Assembly: GCA_031213475.1 (NCBI GenBank)
Contig: JARUPZ010000024.1
Coordinates: 1,674,001-1,738,000 of the forward strand
Origin: Nereocystis luetkeana
Lineage: Eukaryota; Sar; Phaeophyceae; Laminariales; Laminariaceae
Direction: 5' to 3'
DNA length: 64,000 bases
Part shown: piece after piece, positions 55,801 to 64,000 of the stretch
Numbering within the stretch: the stretch's first letter is position 1
Layout: each line of letters begins with the position of its first letter
Notes under the pieces: generated by a model
What the model was told of the DNA's origin: nothing
What the model saw: only the letters and a program-made list of their open reading frames with translations
Database searches by the model: none
Translations under genes and position numbers: made by a program

Positions 55801-58800
55801 CGCGATCGTCCACACCTGTTTGTCAAGCAAGTGTTGTCTTGTACGACAACGCCCCCAAACTGTCGGGCCAGGACTTGTTGCTCGGCGGTAGACCAAATCA
55901 CCGACTTCAGTCGATGCAGGGCGTCGGTTTCCCACTTGACGTAGCAGCCGTTCATACGAATCAAAGAGGCCACCAAGTCCAGCGCATCCGTCGGAGTAGA
56001 CCACATCTCGCGCTGTATCTTCTTCACCATGTTTCTGACCTACAGTAGTGGGCGAGGGTGTATGGTTCCACGGGTGGATAGGGCCGTGGAAATTGCGAGG
56101 TGGGAGTGTGTGAAGTAGCTTTACATAGGCAGATATATTTCGAGGGTCGACACCCTTCAGGGAGCCTACGTGTGCAGGTTATTCGTGGTCAACAGTAAGC
56201 TCTGAACAGCATGTACGGTCTTCGCGGCGAAGGTATCACAGAGTCTCACCTCCTTAAGGTGAAAGACGGCCAACTCGTGTGACAACAAAACGGCACGAAT
56301 GACCAGACGTTTCGGTCGTGCGGCACGTGCACGCATGATCTCGCATGCAAGTAACAGAGTAAGGCAAGCAACCCTACCCCTAAGGTGAACAAAGGTCGAA
56401 ACCGGATCCGGGAGCAAGCACGATTTGGACAGCATGCGAGGCGCGCAGACAATCATGTGTGTGCAATGGATTAAGGGCAAGCGTGACACTCATAACTGCC
56501 GGCGTTTAGCTCACCTTCTGGCGCCCGGGTTCCCCAAGTTGAAGGGGCTTGAAACGGTCGGAAATCAACCTATACATGTCGGACTGCCCCAAACCCGTCG
56601 TCGTCCAACATCGGATGTCACCTTCACACTCAGTTTCAATCGTTTCAGTAGGTACCAAGTCCTGCCTTGCCTTCAATGTTTCTTCCGCGTTGCAAGCCTC
56701 GGCGTGGTCAAGGCAGACCTGTGCCGGGGTGACATTCGGTGAGCATGGGTACGGATGACATACATCGAATCTGGCACAGTGCAAGGAAAGTTGAGAAACG
56801 CCCGTTACTTTACTGGTACTTGTCAACTACGACAAGCGTGCAACTACGGCAAGCGTGTGGGACGCTCCATACCAAGACGGTAGCTGAGCTCACCTTGTGC
56901 ATTGTCGGTTGGCTATCGATCCCCCAGCTGACCTTGACTTTGAATGGGCACTGACACTGGCGCAGGTGCAAGGAAACGCACGATACAAAAGGTGGGGAGG
57001 ACGGAAGAACGCGGTGATAATAGAGAATAACCGGTTTAGGACGTATTCGGTAAGAGTTGAAGGCGGGGCAATATATTCCGTTGTTCCAACCTTGGCGTGT
57101 GCGCCAAGGCCCCCTCTTTCTACTGTCTCCTGTATATGACACCCGTCGACCATGCCGTCGTCAGAAGGAAAACGTCAGGCAACGGCACGGCCTTACCTTC
57201 GCTGATTGGGTATTTCTGTGCTTCGTGGAGTCGGCGACCCTGGGCGTTGCGTGCGAACGACCCGCGTTTCTGCAAGTAAGTTCCATCCTTTTGGGACGAC
57301 TAGTTTTGCCCTCGACCTGTTAAGAGCACGGAACGAAGAGGCCGCCGGACGCCCGCAAGCAGATGGGCGGTTTATGGGCGATGAAACGGCATTCCAAAAT
57401 CGTGGCTGGTGCTTACTGCACGAACGCTATAGGAGATAAAGCGCGATCACTGGAGATGCAGCATTTTTCTCCACGCTTGTCAGTGTCACGTTTCAATGGA
57501 CGCACCCGTTCAATGACTCGAAGCAGCGTCCGACATTTGTGGCCCCGACGGACCAACACGGCCCGGACTTTGTCCCAGACCGCTGACCAGGTCTTGTCAG
57601 CGTCATCGAGAACCTCGAAGACGGGAGCTGGAACATGGGGCTTCGTTGCGTGATCGAGGTCCGGAAGGTCCGTCGTGTCGTCGTCGTCGCTATCGTCTGC
57701 AATTAGTGGTACGTGATAGGAAGGGTGGCAGACATGCCCACCGTACAAAACTCTGAGCAGCGTAAGCGTGACTTTTTTCTGTGAAACGGTCGGTAAACCG
57801 AATTCCTCGACTCCAGCGACAACCGCCAGCCACACACGCATTTAGGGTACTCCACTATCAGAGCTCTGTGCTGCAAAATAAAAAAATTGCCCGCGCACAA
57901 TATAACTTGTATTGATGCCTTTGCTGACCTTCTTCCGAGGACAAATCATCGTGACTGTCCCAGCAAGCGGCTAATTCGGACTCATCGGTGTCGTATTCGC
58001 TGTCCTCGTCGCTGTCGCTCATGATGCCATGGTCGCCTGCACCACGTATCTGTCGTGTGTACAACCGTGGAATACTCAAGATGGCGATCGGGAAATTTCG
58101 TGGCGCAGCCAGGCGACTAGCATGTTGTTGATCCACGTGCATCATAGCATCATGAACTGCCGGCAACGCTGCAGAGTTACCCCCATCAAGGATTTGTTTA
58201 AAGCTAAAATCATAGCGCCACCTACACCGCACAACAACTCAAAGATGGAACAACGTACACAACGTAAACAAACATGGTCGAGAGACCGGTTTTCCCGAAG
58301 GGCACATGGCGCATAGGCTCCTAGACTGCCACCAATCGTGAAAACACAACACGACCCTCGGTAAAAAAACACTAAGGCGGAGTGTCGACGCATCGGCGCC
58401 GCCACCGTGAGCCAAAAAACCACAAGCATCCTCGCCTCCCACCTTCTTGAGAGACCGCACTGCCCTATCGTAATTCTTCCGCGCTCGAGCCGCCGGCACT
58501 CTCCCTCTGTGCATATTTTCCATTGTTGCTGCGGCGGCACTGTTGTCCTCGGCAGTGCTGCCATGAAGGAGTACATCGCCAAGATACATGTTTTCGGCCT
58601 GCCCACAGTTCGCGGAAAAACGCAAAACACGTACAACTCGAGGGTAAACATCGTCGTTATTCACCTTCGTGGGTGAGAAACAAACGCCAGGTGCACAGTT
58701 CACTCAAACAAGGGGCAGAGACTTCTTCAGTGTATACTACTCCCCTCACCGTCTTCAGCTTGGAATACGTGCTTTTGGCCTTTTTCGCTGCAGCCCTTAA

Positions 58801-61800
58801 GCCCTCCACCTTCTTCGCACATTCCTCTTCTTCCAGTTGCTTTTCATGGCAGGCATCAAGCAAGAAATATCAAACAACTTGTTAGCAAACTCCTGTTGGA
58901 CACTGACCAAAATTCGTCAGGATTCGCGTGAGCACAAATATTGCAATGCAACGTTTTACGAGCTGGTTCCAGCGAAAGGCGACAAAATTTTGGCTTCCAA
59001 TATTTGCGCCACGCTTTTAGAGAGTTAGGAAATTAAGTTTAGCATGGTTGTTCATCATGGTGATGTGAAAAAATTGAGGAATGGTCTTTTTTTCATTCTT
59101 TTTTATTTCGTTCTTGAGGGCAATTGAACGATTTTCAGGGATTTTGAGGCAGCTTTGACCTTGACCGACGCGCGACCAGAATAAACAAATGTGATCAGGC
59201 CCCACGCTTTTCATGTTGCTATGAACAACAACCTTGCCAAGTTCAGTTTCCCAATCATCAATGAATGACCATGGCGCAGAATTGATTCTTGTGTCCAAAC
59301 CATATGTGTCCGGATGTACAATGTGTACGCAAATAAGCAATTTTGACATAAGCCGAAAATGAACCGAAAACAGGGCCCTGAATTGCCGACTATTTCATTC
59401 TTGTCAATCTGAACCACAAATAATGCCAACCAAGACCATCACTGTGTGTGTTGGTGCCGTAATATCACGAATTAAGCAATACTTGTCGTCGTATGGTCAC
59501 CAAACAGGCCACAACATATCCTCTGTTTTACGTCTAAAGTCCTGAAGTTCTTCATTTTTGGGTTTTCCCGCCTGCTCACGTAATCTATATATGCTCAAAC
59601 AACTGTTCATGTCTCACAACCAGCTCTGATTCACCGATGCGTTCCCCTTGTTGATGCGGTCATGTGGATAGGTTCAGTGTCAAGTGATCCAACGCAGCAT
59701 TGTTTGAGGGTCCGAACATGAAATAGTATGCATCTTACTGGGACCAGCTCGTAGGACACCCTGACTCGAAATGATAAAAGTACACTCTGTTCTAGCGCAC
59801 TGCAACTTACCGTGGCACTGATACCAGCGGGTGTAGGCTTTGGTCCACCAACCGAGCCCTGTTCGTTCGCCTTCGCAGTTGCTGCCGACGCTGCGTCCTG
59901 CTCATCCAACGCACTCGCAGCCACCAACGCCGCCTCCACCTCTGCCACCGCTGCCGCAATATGAGCGGGCTTGTCGTTGTTGCCTTGTTCATGTGAATAT
60001 GCGGAATTACGGCAAGGGACAATTCGCCACGTTTGTAATTTTTCCATTAACCTTTTTTGCGGCACCGCGCCGGACAAAACAAAGGGCGGAAGCCGCGCTC
60101 CCGGCATCCATACAATTTCCCACCTTCAAAGCCTTACGGCGTCAGGTACTGCGCATGCGGATCGTCCCGAACGGGGGATTGGCCCCCTCGTATTGATCAG
60201 TTACTATAGACGTCTTGGCTCACCTTCGTCCTCTGACAACGAGTCGGAGCTCAACCAGCCTGACGCTGATATGCTGGAGTTGCTCTCGTCACTGCCGTCG
60301 CTGTCCTGGCCGTTGTCGCTCATGGCACTACCGTCACTACCGTCGCCGACAAGTCCACACACCTGCCGTGCATAGAACTGTCACAGTCAGGGTTTTGATT
60401 CCAGTTCATTGGGGCACTATGTGGCACCGCCAAACGGCAGAACCGCTCTCACCACGAGACAAGGTATATGTGCCACGTTCTTGTATTTTTGCATGCTGCC
60501 TCAACCATTATTACCTCACAACGACCGGACGATGGCGGGTATTGCACGACGCAGTCAACGGTTCATCCGGGTTTCTCCTCCGCCGAAAGACGTTACTTTG
60601 GACTCACTCGGAGCAACAAACAGGACAGCTATATATCGTATTCGTCGTACCCGATTCTTCGAGGAGGAGGGAGGGGGGAGGGGGGACCAGTTAATGATAA
60701 GTGCTCGAGTTCCCCCCGTCATGTAACATACTAAACCTCTAGAAGCTCACCTTACGTAGCACTCGCAGTGCTCTCTTCAATGCGTGGTCTGCCTTGTCGT
60801 ACCTCTGCCGGGCTCTTGCTGCTGCCTGTTTTGCCTCGCACGTTTTGATGTGTGTGGCAGATGCAACCCACTCGTTTTGGGCAGCTGCGCGGTCGTCCGC
60901 CCCTTGTGCGCACGCGACTGAAAAAGCCTGTGTGTAGTAAGACGGGAGAAGGCCACGTCTACGAACGTTACGCATGTCGGCAGATACCGCTACCATCAAT
61001 CAGATTTTTCTGTGAGGAGACCACCTAAAATGTACCGTGAGCCCAGCACACCGTAAGCGAAACAATGCTATCCGGCATATCATCACAGGCATATCTGGTA
61101 TCGAACAGAACAACACTAGCGGCCAAATAGATATCACTCCCCTCACCGTCTTCAGCTTCTTGTAGATGTTCGTAGTCTTCTTCGCAGCGGCTCTTAAATC
61201 CTCCGCCTTCTTTGCATAGTCCGATACTCTGCGCGCCTTTTGGCAGCGGGAACAAAGGACCAGAGGAAAAACGTTCAACACTGTCAAGGATCGGAGACAA
61301 ACGTGTGAGCGGGTCTTTCTTTGACACTGACCATGGTCAATCACGCGCGCCTCGTAGTGGAAGGAGATACACGGTGGCAAGATCGTTATTTTGGCAAAGC
61401 CAAACAATAACTTCTCGAGCATTTTCTGCAAATTACAGCCCCACTAAACTTTCACGCACGTGAGAACTTACCCTGGCTCGAATATCATCGGATGTGCAAT
61501 TTGATCGACACCCCCGCCCCGGCTCCGCCTTCCCTTCTTTTCTCTGCACCGCTGGTGCTGCAGCAGCTGTGGCCTCTTCTCCGCCCTCTTTTTTTTTCTT
61601 GTCTTCCTGCTGAGCCTTCGTCACGGCCAGAGCTTCAGCTTCCTTTTCCCCTGTAGCCGCCGCCGCCGCAGCAGCAGCCGCTGACATTGCTTCCGCCGCT
61701 ACTGCCGCCGCCACTGCCGCTACCTTCTTTGATCGTTGCGCTGCCTCCTCTTCCTCTTGAGCCTTGGCTGCCGCCGCTGCCGCTGCTGTCGCGGCTGCCG

Positions 61801-64000
61801 CTGCCGTCGCTGCTGCCACTGCTGCTGCCCCCTTGGTTCGTCTGGCTGCTTCGACGTCCTGCATCACCTTCGCCGCCCTTGCCGCCTCTGCCGCCGCTGA
61901 CCCTTTGGCTTGTTGGACTGCCTCTTCATCCTGCTTCGCCGCTGCCGCCTTTGCCGCCAATGCTGGCGCTGTCACTTTGAGGTTAGCGGAGGCCTCTTGC
62001 CCCCTCTGCCAACAAGCAAGCTCTTCGGCGGCCTCGTCCTTCACTCGCTTATCCTTGACGGGAAGATTAGCAGGCAGCGACAGCGGTGTCATCAAGAGGA
62101 AAGCACATTAGTTGATTCGAGCGGTTGCTTTGCCCATTTTTAATTATCAGGTATATATATATATATATATATATATACCGCAATAACGTGTAGTTTGCCA
62201 GGTGATGCCATCACATCTATCGTACTTGCAACGGCAAAGTTGTTTGGTTGACGCGGCGTTTCAACAACTGAACTACCCGAGTACGTGTGGTAAACCATTT
62301 TGTTTCAGAATCACGGAGCAAAGGCGCTACGTGATTTTTCAATAACAAGGAGAACACCGACAAACCCAACCTAGACACTCACTTGGACCGAGAACAACGG
62401 CGGCGCAACCTTGTACAGAGGAAACGGGGCTGTGCTACCATTCTTGGACATGATCGCAGAAAAGTGACTCAAGGCGTTGACCTCTGTATCTCCATCTACT
62501 TCGGGGATGTCGGCGAGGGCAGATTCACAGACACCTTTCTTGCTGCAAGAAGACAAAGCAACGACGATCTCCTCGCGAACAACACCATTCTTGCCGTCCA
62601 CGCCACGTACGCGCAGTTTCAATCGGGAACAATGCGGCACGAAACTACGAGAGTGGCGATGGTCATCAAGTTGCAAGCCTTGCTTTCCTATGCCATGCGG
62701 TGGCTCCCTCCCTTGTGTGTCGTATTGCACCCGCGATTTCATGTCCGCCGGGCTCAAAAACTTGACCGGTACCCTCAACGCTTGAGCCACCAGCAAGGCC
62801 GTGAGGTCCCCACCCCACACGCCGTCCTCGCAAAAGTGTTCGATGGATCCCAACAGCATCATCTTGTAGTTGTCGCGGTCGGGACAGTGAACCCCGACTG
62901 CGTTGCGGAATACGTATTCCTCGTGAAAGCGCTCCGCGTAGTATTTGCCACACTTATGTAGGACACCGCCCTCTCCTACCAGAGAGTCAGCGTATGCTGT
63001 AGCCCATCCGAGGACCATAAGCTTTAGTTGGCACCACTTCTCGTCAGTGCCCCAGATAGCCATAGCAACTGAACGCCAGAAACAGTTCCCGTCGCCCTCC
63101 ACGTGCATTGCTACAAACAGCTCGCGCAACTCCGCCGTGAGTAGCTGTGTCCCGTAGTAGTCGAACTTTTCCTAGTGAAGAAGGAGGGGAGGCGGGAATC
63201 GTTTCAACAGGCGAACGCCATGTAACGAGGTGGGCGGGCACAGTACGAGTGAGGACGGTAGCGTTATTGACCCCTCCCTCGACCGCACTGAAACTTTCCG
63301 AACACACGTCCGTGCTACGATGAAAGCCGTGTGCTGTGCTTCAGTAGGACGAGCAATGCCGAAGGCTTTGCGAATACGTGGGACACCTATGTCTCGAAAG
63401 GGGACGGTCGGAGTCACGCACTCAGGGTATTTCTTCGCATTTTGTGTTGTCGGAGACTGCAACGTCCGGATTCATCTCAGTGCACGTGCAATGCGATAAC
63501 ACTACTGCGTGAATCATATAGCAGGTACCAGGTATTATATCAGACAATAAGTGCCCCCTCTGCCCCCGCGGCGGTAGGGCCACAATGAAGCAAGTTGTTT
63601 CTGGAGCGAATCTGGGAGGCTCGTACGAATAATAAAATGAAGTTAAGGAGGGTCGAGAAACAAAAGGAAGGCCTCTTTATGTATACCAATCAGTTATTTG
63701 TCGGAAGTAAACGAAGCAGGCAGTAGTCCTACTCCAGGGGAACGGTACGATATCACTGCCACCCATGAAGTCGACACGACGCACATACCTCGTCCTTCAC
63801 GGTTGTAGTTGGCGACGCTGGAGGCATCTCGCCAAGGGGAACGCCGAACACCTCCTCCGGCGTTGTGTTGTTCTCGCAGTACTTCTCGACCGCTTCCCCA
63901 GGGGGCTTAAAGGGGCGCGACATTGACGCCCCACATGTTCCGGATAAGTTGCCTTGCACGTTTTTTGGATTCGTCAACTTCGTGATGAAGCCGCTGAGCT
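51960..64000 (-). CDS. OTU protease - Mutator-like (MULE) transposase - SWIM protein, about 22 exons, 5' end outside window
   Basis: Exons in coding order: 63789-64000 (partial), 62383-63171, 61472-62053, 61147-61236, 60751-60927, 60224-60362, 59811-59983, 58750-58839, 58443-58598, 57929-58049, 57506-57696, 57197-57269, 56894-56956, 56515-56770, 56250-56339, 55816-56039, 55532-55679, 54857-55045, 53792-53874, 53490-53678, 53114-53366, 51960-52868 (stop TAG). All joins keep phase except around 56894-56956. About 1,730 codons are visible. Order: OTU-type cysteine protease, Ala-rich and coiled-coil segments, acidic segments, zinc-binding-like region, DDE transposase, SWIM finger. MULE transposases cut and paste DNA in the nucleus; OTU domains cleave ubiquitin-like linkages. 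It could be an autonomous element or a domesticated host gene; the many introns make either worth testing. Confidence 0.82.
53114..53366 (-). CDS. OTU-MULE gene: exon between transposase core and SWIM finger
   Basis: 253 bp with acceptor GCTGATAG and donor GTGAGT, in phase on both sides. It encodes HNGGLVTGCLRDLPLFCV and later RLNSKRTSLGDKHVEDRVLK. MULE proteins carry a variable helical region here. A frame shifted by one stays open too, but phase selects this one. Confidence 0.7.
53490..56039 (-). CDS. OTU-MULE gene: MULE DDE transposase core
   Basis: Exons 55816-56039, 55532-55679, 54857-55045, 53792-53874 and 53490-53678 join in phase. The first acid is in FGGVVVQDNTCLTN, followed by RLMLFIGVDSENKSIVLAQG and FSGEQTTSFLWALKHY. 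The second acid is in VIATDVGLAM, followed by the MULE-type NTVHLHCLWRLMKSAKKN. The catalytic Glu is in LNMTTSQSVEGIFGVLKK. Spacing and order match the MULE family. No stop interrupts the core. Confidence 0.9.
55081..55392. repeat. 160-bp perfect tandem duplication in a transposase intron
   Basis: The block starting GGGTCGTCGCACGATCAAGA occurs at 55081 and again at 55241 and appears identical to the end near 55392. It lies between exons 55532-55679 and 54857-55045, just upstream (in gene sense) of the polypyrimidine tract for the second of these. Confidence 0.95.
56250..57696 (-). CDS. OTU-MULE gene: region before the transposase core
   Basis: Exons 57506-57696 (acidic DDSDDDDTTDLPD, then VWDKVRAVLVRRGHKCRTLL), 57197-57269 (RGSFARNAQGRRLHEAQKYP), 56894-56956, 56515-56770 (FDVCHPYPCSPN and SDMYRLISDRFKPL) and 56250-56339 (RAARPKRLVIRAVLLSHELA). 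The 63-bp exon encoding CQCPFKVKVSWGID resembles the FAR1/GCM1-type zinc-binding segment of MULE proteins, but its frame does not fit the neighbouring exons by one base at each side. This is either a mis-set site or a frame lesion. Confidence 0.55.
57929..58839 (-). CDS. OTU-MULE gene: exon trio, second copy
   Basis: Exons of 90, 156 and 121 bp. The first gives CAKKVEGLRAAAKKAKSTYS, the second PAARARKNYDRAVRSLKK, the third MSDSDEDSEYDTDESE ending SSEE. Sizes, phases and motifs match the first trio, and even the intron start (GTGAGGGGAGT after KLKT) is shared, so the copy arose by DNA duplication including introns. Confidence 0.75.
59811..59983 (-). CDS. OTU-MULE gene: Ala-rich linker exon
   Basis: 173 bp with acceptor AACAAG and donor GTAAGT, in phase on both sides. 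It encodes HIAAAVAEVEAALVAASALD and a Gly/Pro-rich end. It has no counterpart in the second block. The acceptor has a modest pyrimidine tract, so its left boundary is the least certain. Confidence 0.6.
60224..61236 (-). CDS. OTU-MULE gene: exon trio, first copy (two coiled coils and an acidic exon)
   Basis: Three exons of 90, 177 and 139 bp. The first encodes YAKKAEDLRAAAKKTTNIYK, the second ends AAARARQRYDKADHALKRAL plus RVLRK, and the third contains MSDNGQDSDGSDESN and ends SLSEDE. They are homologous, exon by exon, to the trio at 57929-58839, with identical phases. Their role is unknown; the helices could mediate multimer formation. Confidence 0.75.
61472..62053 (-). CDS. OTU-MULE gene: Ala/Lys/Glu-rich helical exon
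   Basis: 582 bp, 194 codons, phase 0, between GTCAAG and GTAAGT sites. The product is dominated by Ala with regularly spaced Lys and Glu (for example AKAQEEEEAAQRSKKVAAVA), predicted to be a long helix or coiled coil, and ends RSNCTSDDIRAR. GCC/GCT/GCA repeats on the DNA suggest growth by slippage. The splice sites and phase support it as coding despite low complexity. Upstream, in the intron to the OTU exon, lies a (TA)n tract at about 62153-62176. Confidence 0.7.
62153..62176. repeat. (TA)n microsatellite
   Basis: About 12 TA units in the intron after the OTU exon. Confidence 0.95.
62383..63171 (-). CDS. OTU-MULE gene: OTU cysteine protease exon
   Basis: A single 789-bp phase-0 exon (263 codons) lies between a TTCTTCACTAG acceptor and a GTGAGT donor. 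It contains the OTU active-site block VEGDGNCFWRSVAMAIWG (catalytic Asp and Cys about exon residues 27 and 30), then conserved-type stretches GGDLTALLVAQALRVPVKFL and a C-terminal NALSHFSAI, whose His is a candidate third catalytic residue. Length and order suit the OTU fold. OTU domains occur in several transposon proteins. Assignment of the His is inferred. Confidence 0.82.
63789..64000 (-). CDS. OTU-MULE gene, exon cut by the window edge
   Basis: An open frame runs from the edge to a GTATGT donor and includes MSRPFKPPGEAVEKYCENNT. The ATG there could be the start, but the frame is open upstream to the edge. It joins phase 0 to the OTU exon. Confidence 0.6.

Noticed and set aside
61687..61980. 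Leu/Pro-rich plus-strand frame opposite the Ala-rich exon
   Set aside because: It is the complement of GCC/GCT repeats in the minus-strand exon, with no support of its own.
1..64000. CRISPR arrays, rRNA genes, bacterial operons or phage-like modules
   Set aside because: No regularly spaced identical repeats with unique spacers, no rRNA core sequences and no prokaryotic gene packing were seen.

Overview
The window is eukaryotic nuclear DNA. Its genes are broken into many short exons with GT-AG introns and pyrimidine-rich acceptors, and the introns and spacers are packed with retroposons, MITE-like inverted repeats, microsatellites and homopolymer C/G tracts. No rRNA, CRISPR array, bacterial operon or ribosome-binding-site layout was seen. 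GC-rich coding exons, a BAR-PH-ArfGAP protein, ankyrin-exon genes and an intron-rich Mutator-like gene would fit a large-genome alga or other stramenopile such as a brown alga, but that placement is an inference and nothing here proves it.

Three protein-coding loci could be assembled by hand. (1) Minus strand, 32656 down to 3099 and probably past the left edge: a 15-exon gene for an Arf GTPase-activating protein (N-terminal coiled coil, BAR, PH, ArfGAP zinc finger). All 15 exons join in phase and give 687 codons spread over 29.6 kb; one junction needs a GC donor. Its introns hold most of the mobile elements in the left half. (2) Plus strand, about 42135 to 50437: an ankyrin-repeat gene relic with in-frame stops and a frameshift. 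(3) Minus strand, from beyond 64000 down to 51960: an intron-rich gene of about 22 exons (about 1,730 codons visible) coding for an OTU-type cysteine protease domain, Ala-rich and coiled-coil/acidic segments, a MULE (Mutator-like) transposase core with its D, D and E residues present, and a C-terminal SWIM zinc finger. Three consecutive exons of this gene are duplicated in tandem.

Region by region: 1-3098 repeats and perhaps the unseen 3' end of the ArfGAP gene; 3-33 kb the ArfGAP gene and its element-filled introns; 33-39 kb a 1.47-kb palindromic foldback element, a GTCC-rich minisatellite and truncated retroposons including a LINE 3' end; 39-42 kb a MITE and a tRNA-derived SINE relative in otherwise featureless DNA; 42-50.5 kb the ankyrin relic; 50.5-52 kb featureless; 52-64 kb the OTU-MULE gene.

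Dispersed families defined here: M1 (6 MITE copies), M2 (7 palindromic copies), a tRNA-headed SINE (2 good copies and 1 diverged), LINE 3' ends (4 copies) and family A (4 copies), the last two sharing a terminal GAGTAC followed by a C-rich tail, a hAT-like MITE, a 763-bp TIR element and the foldback element.
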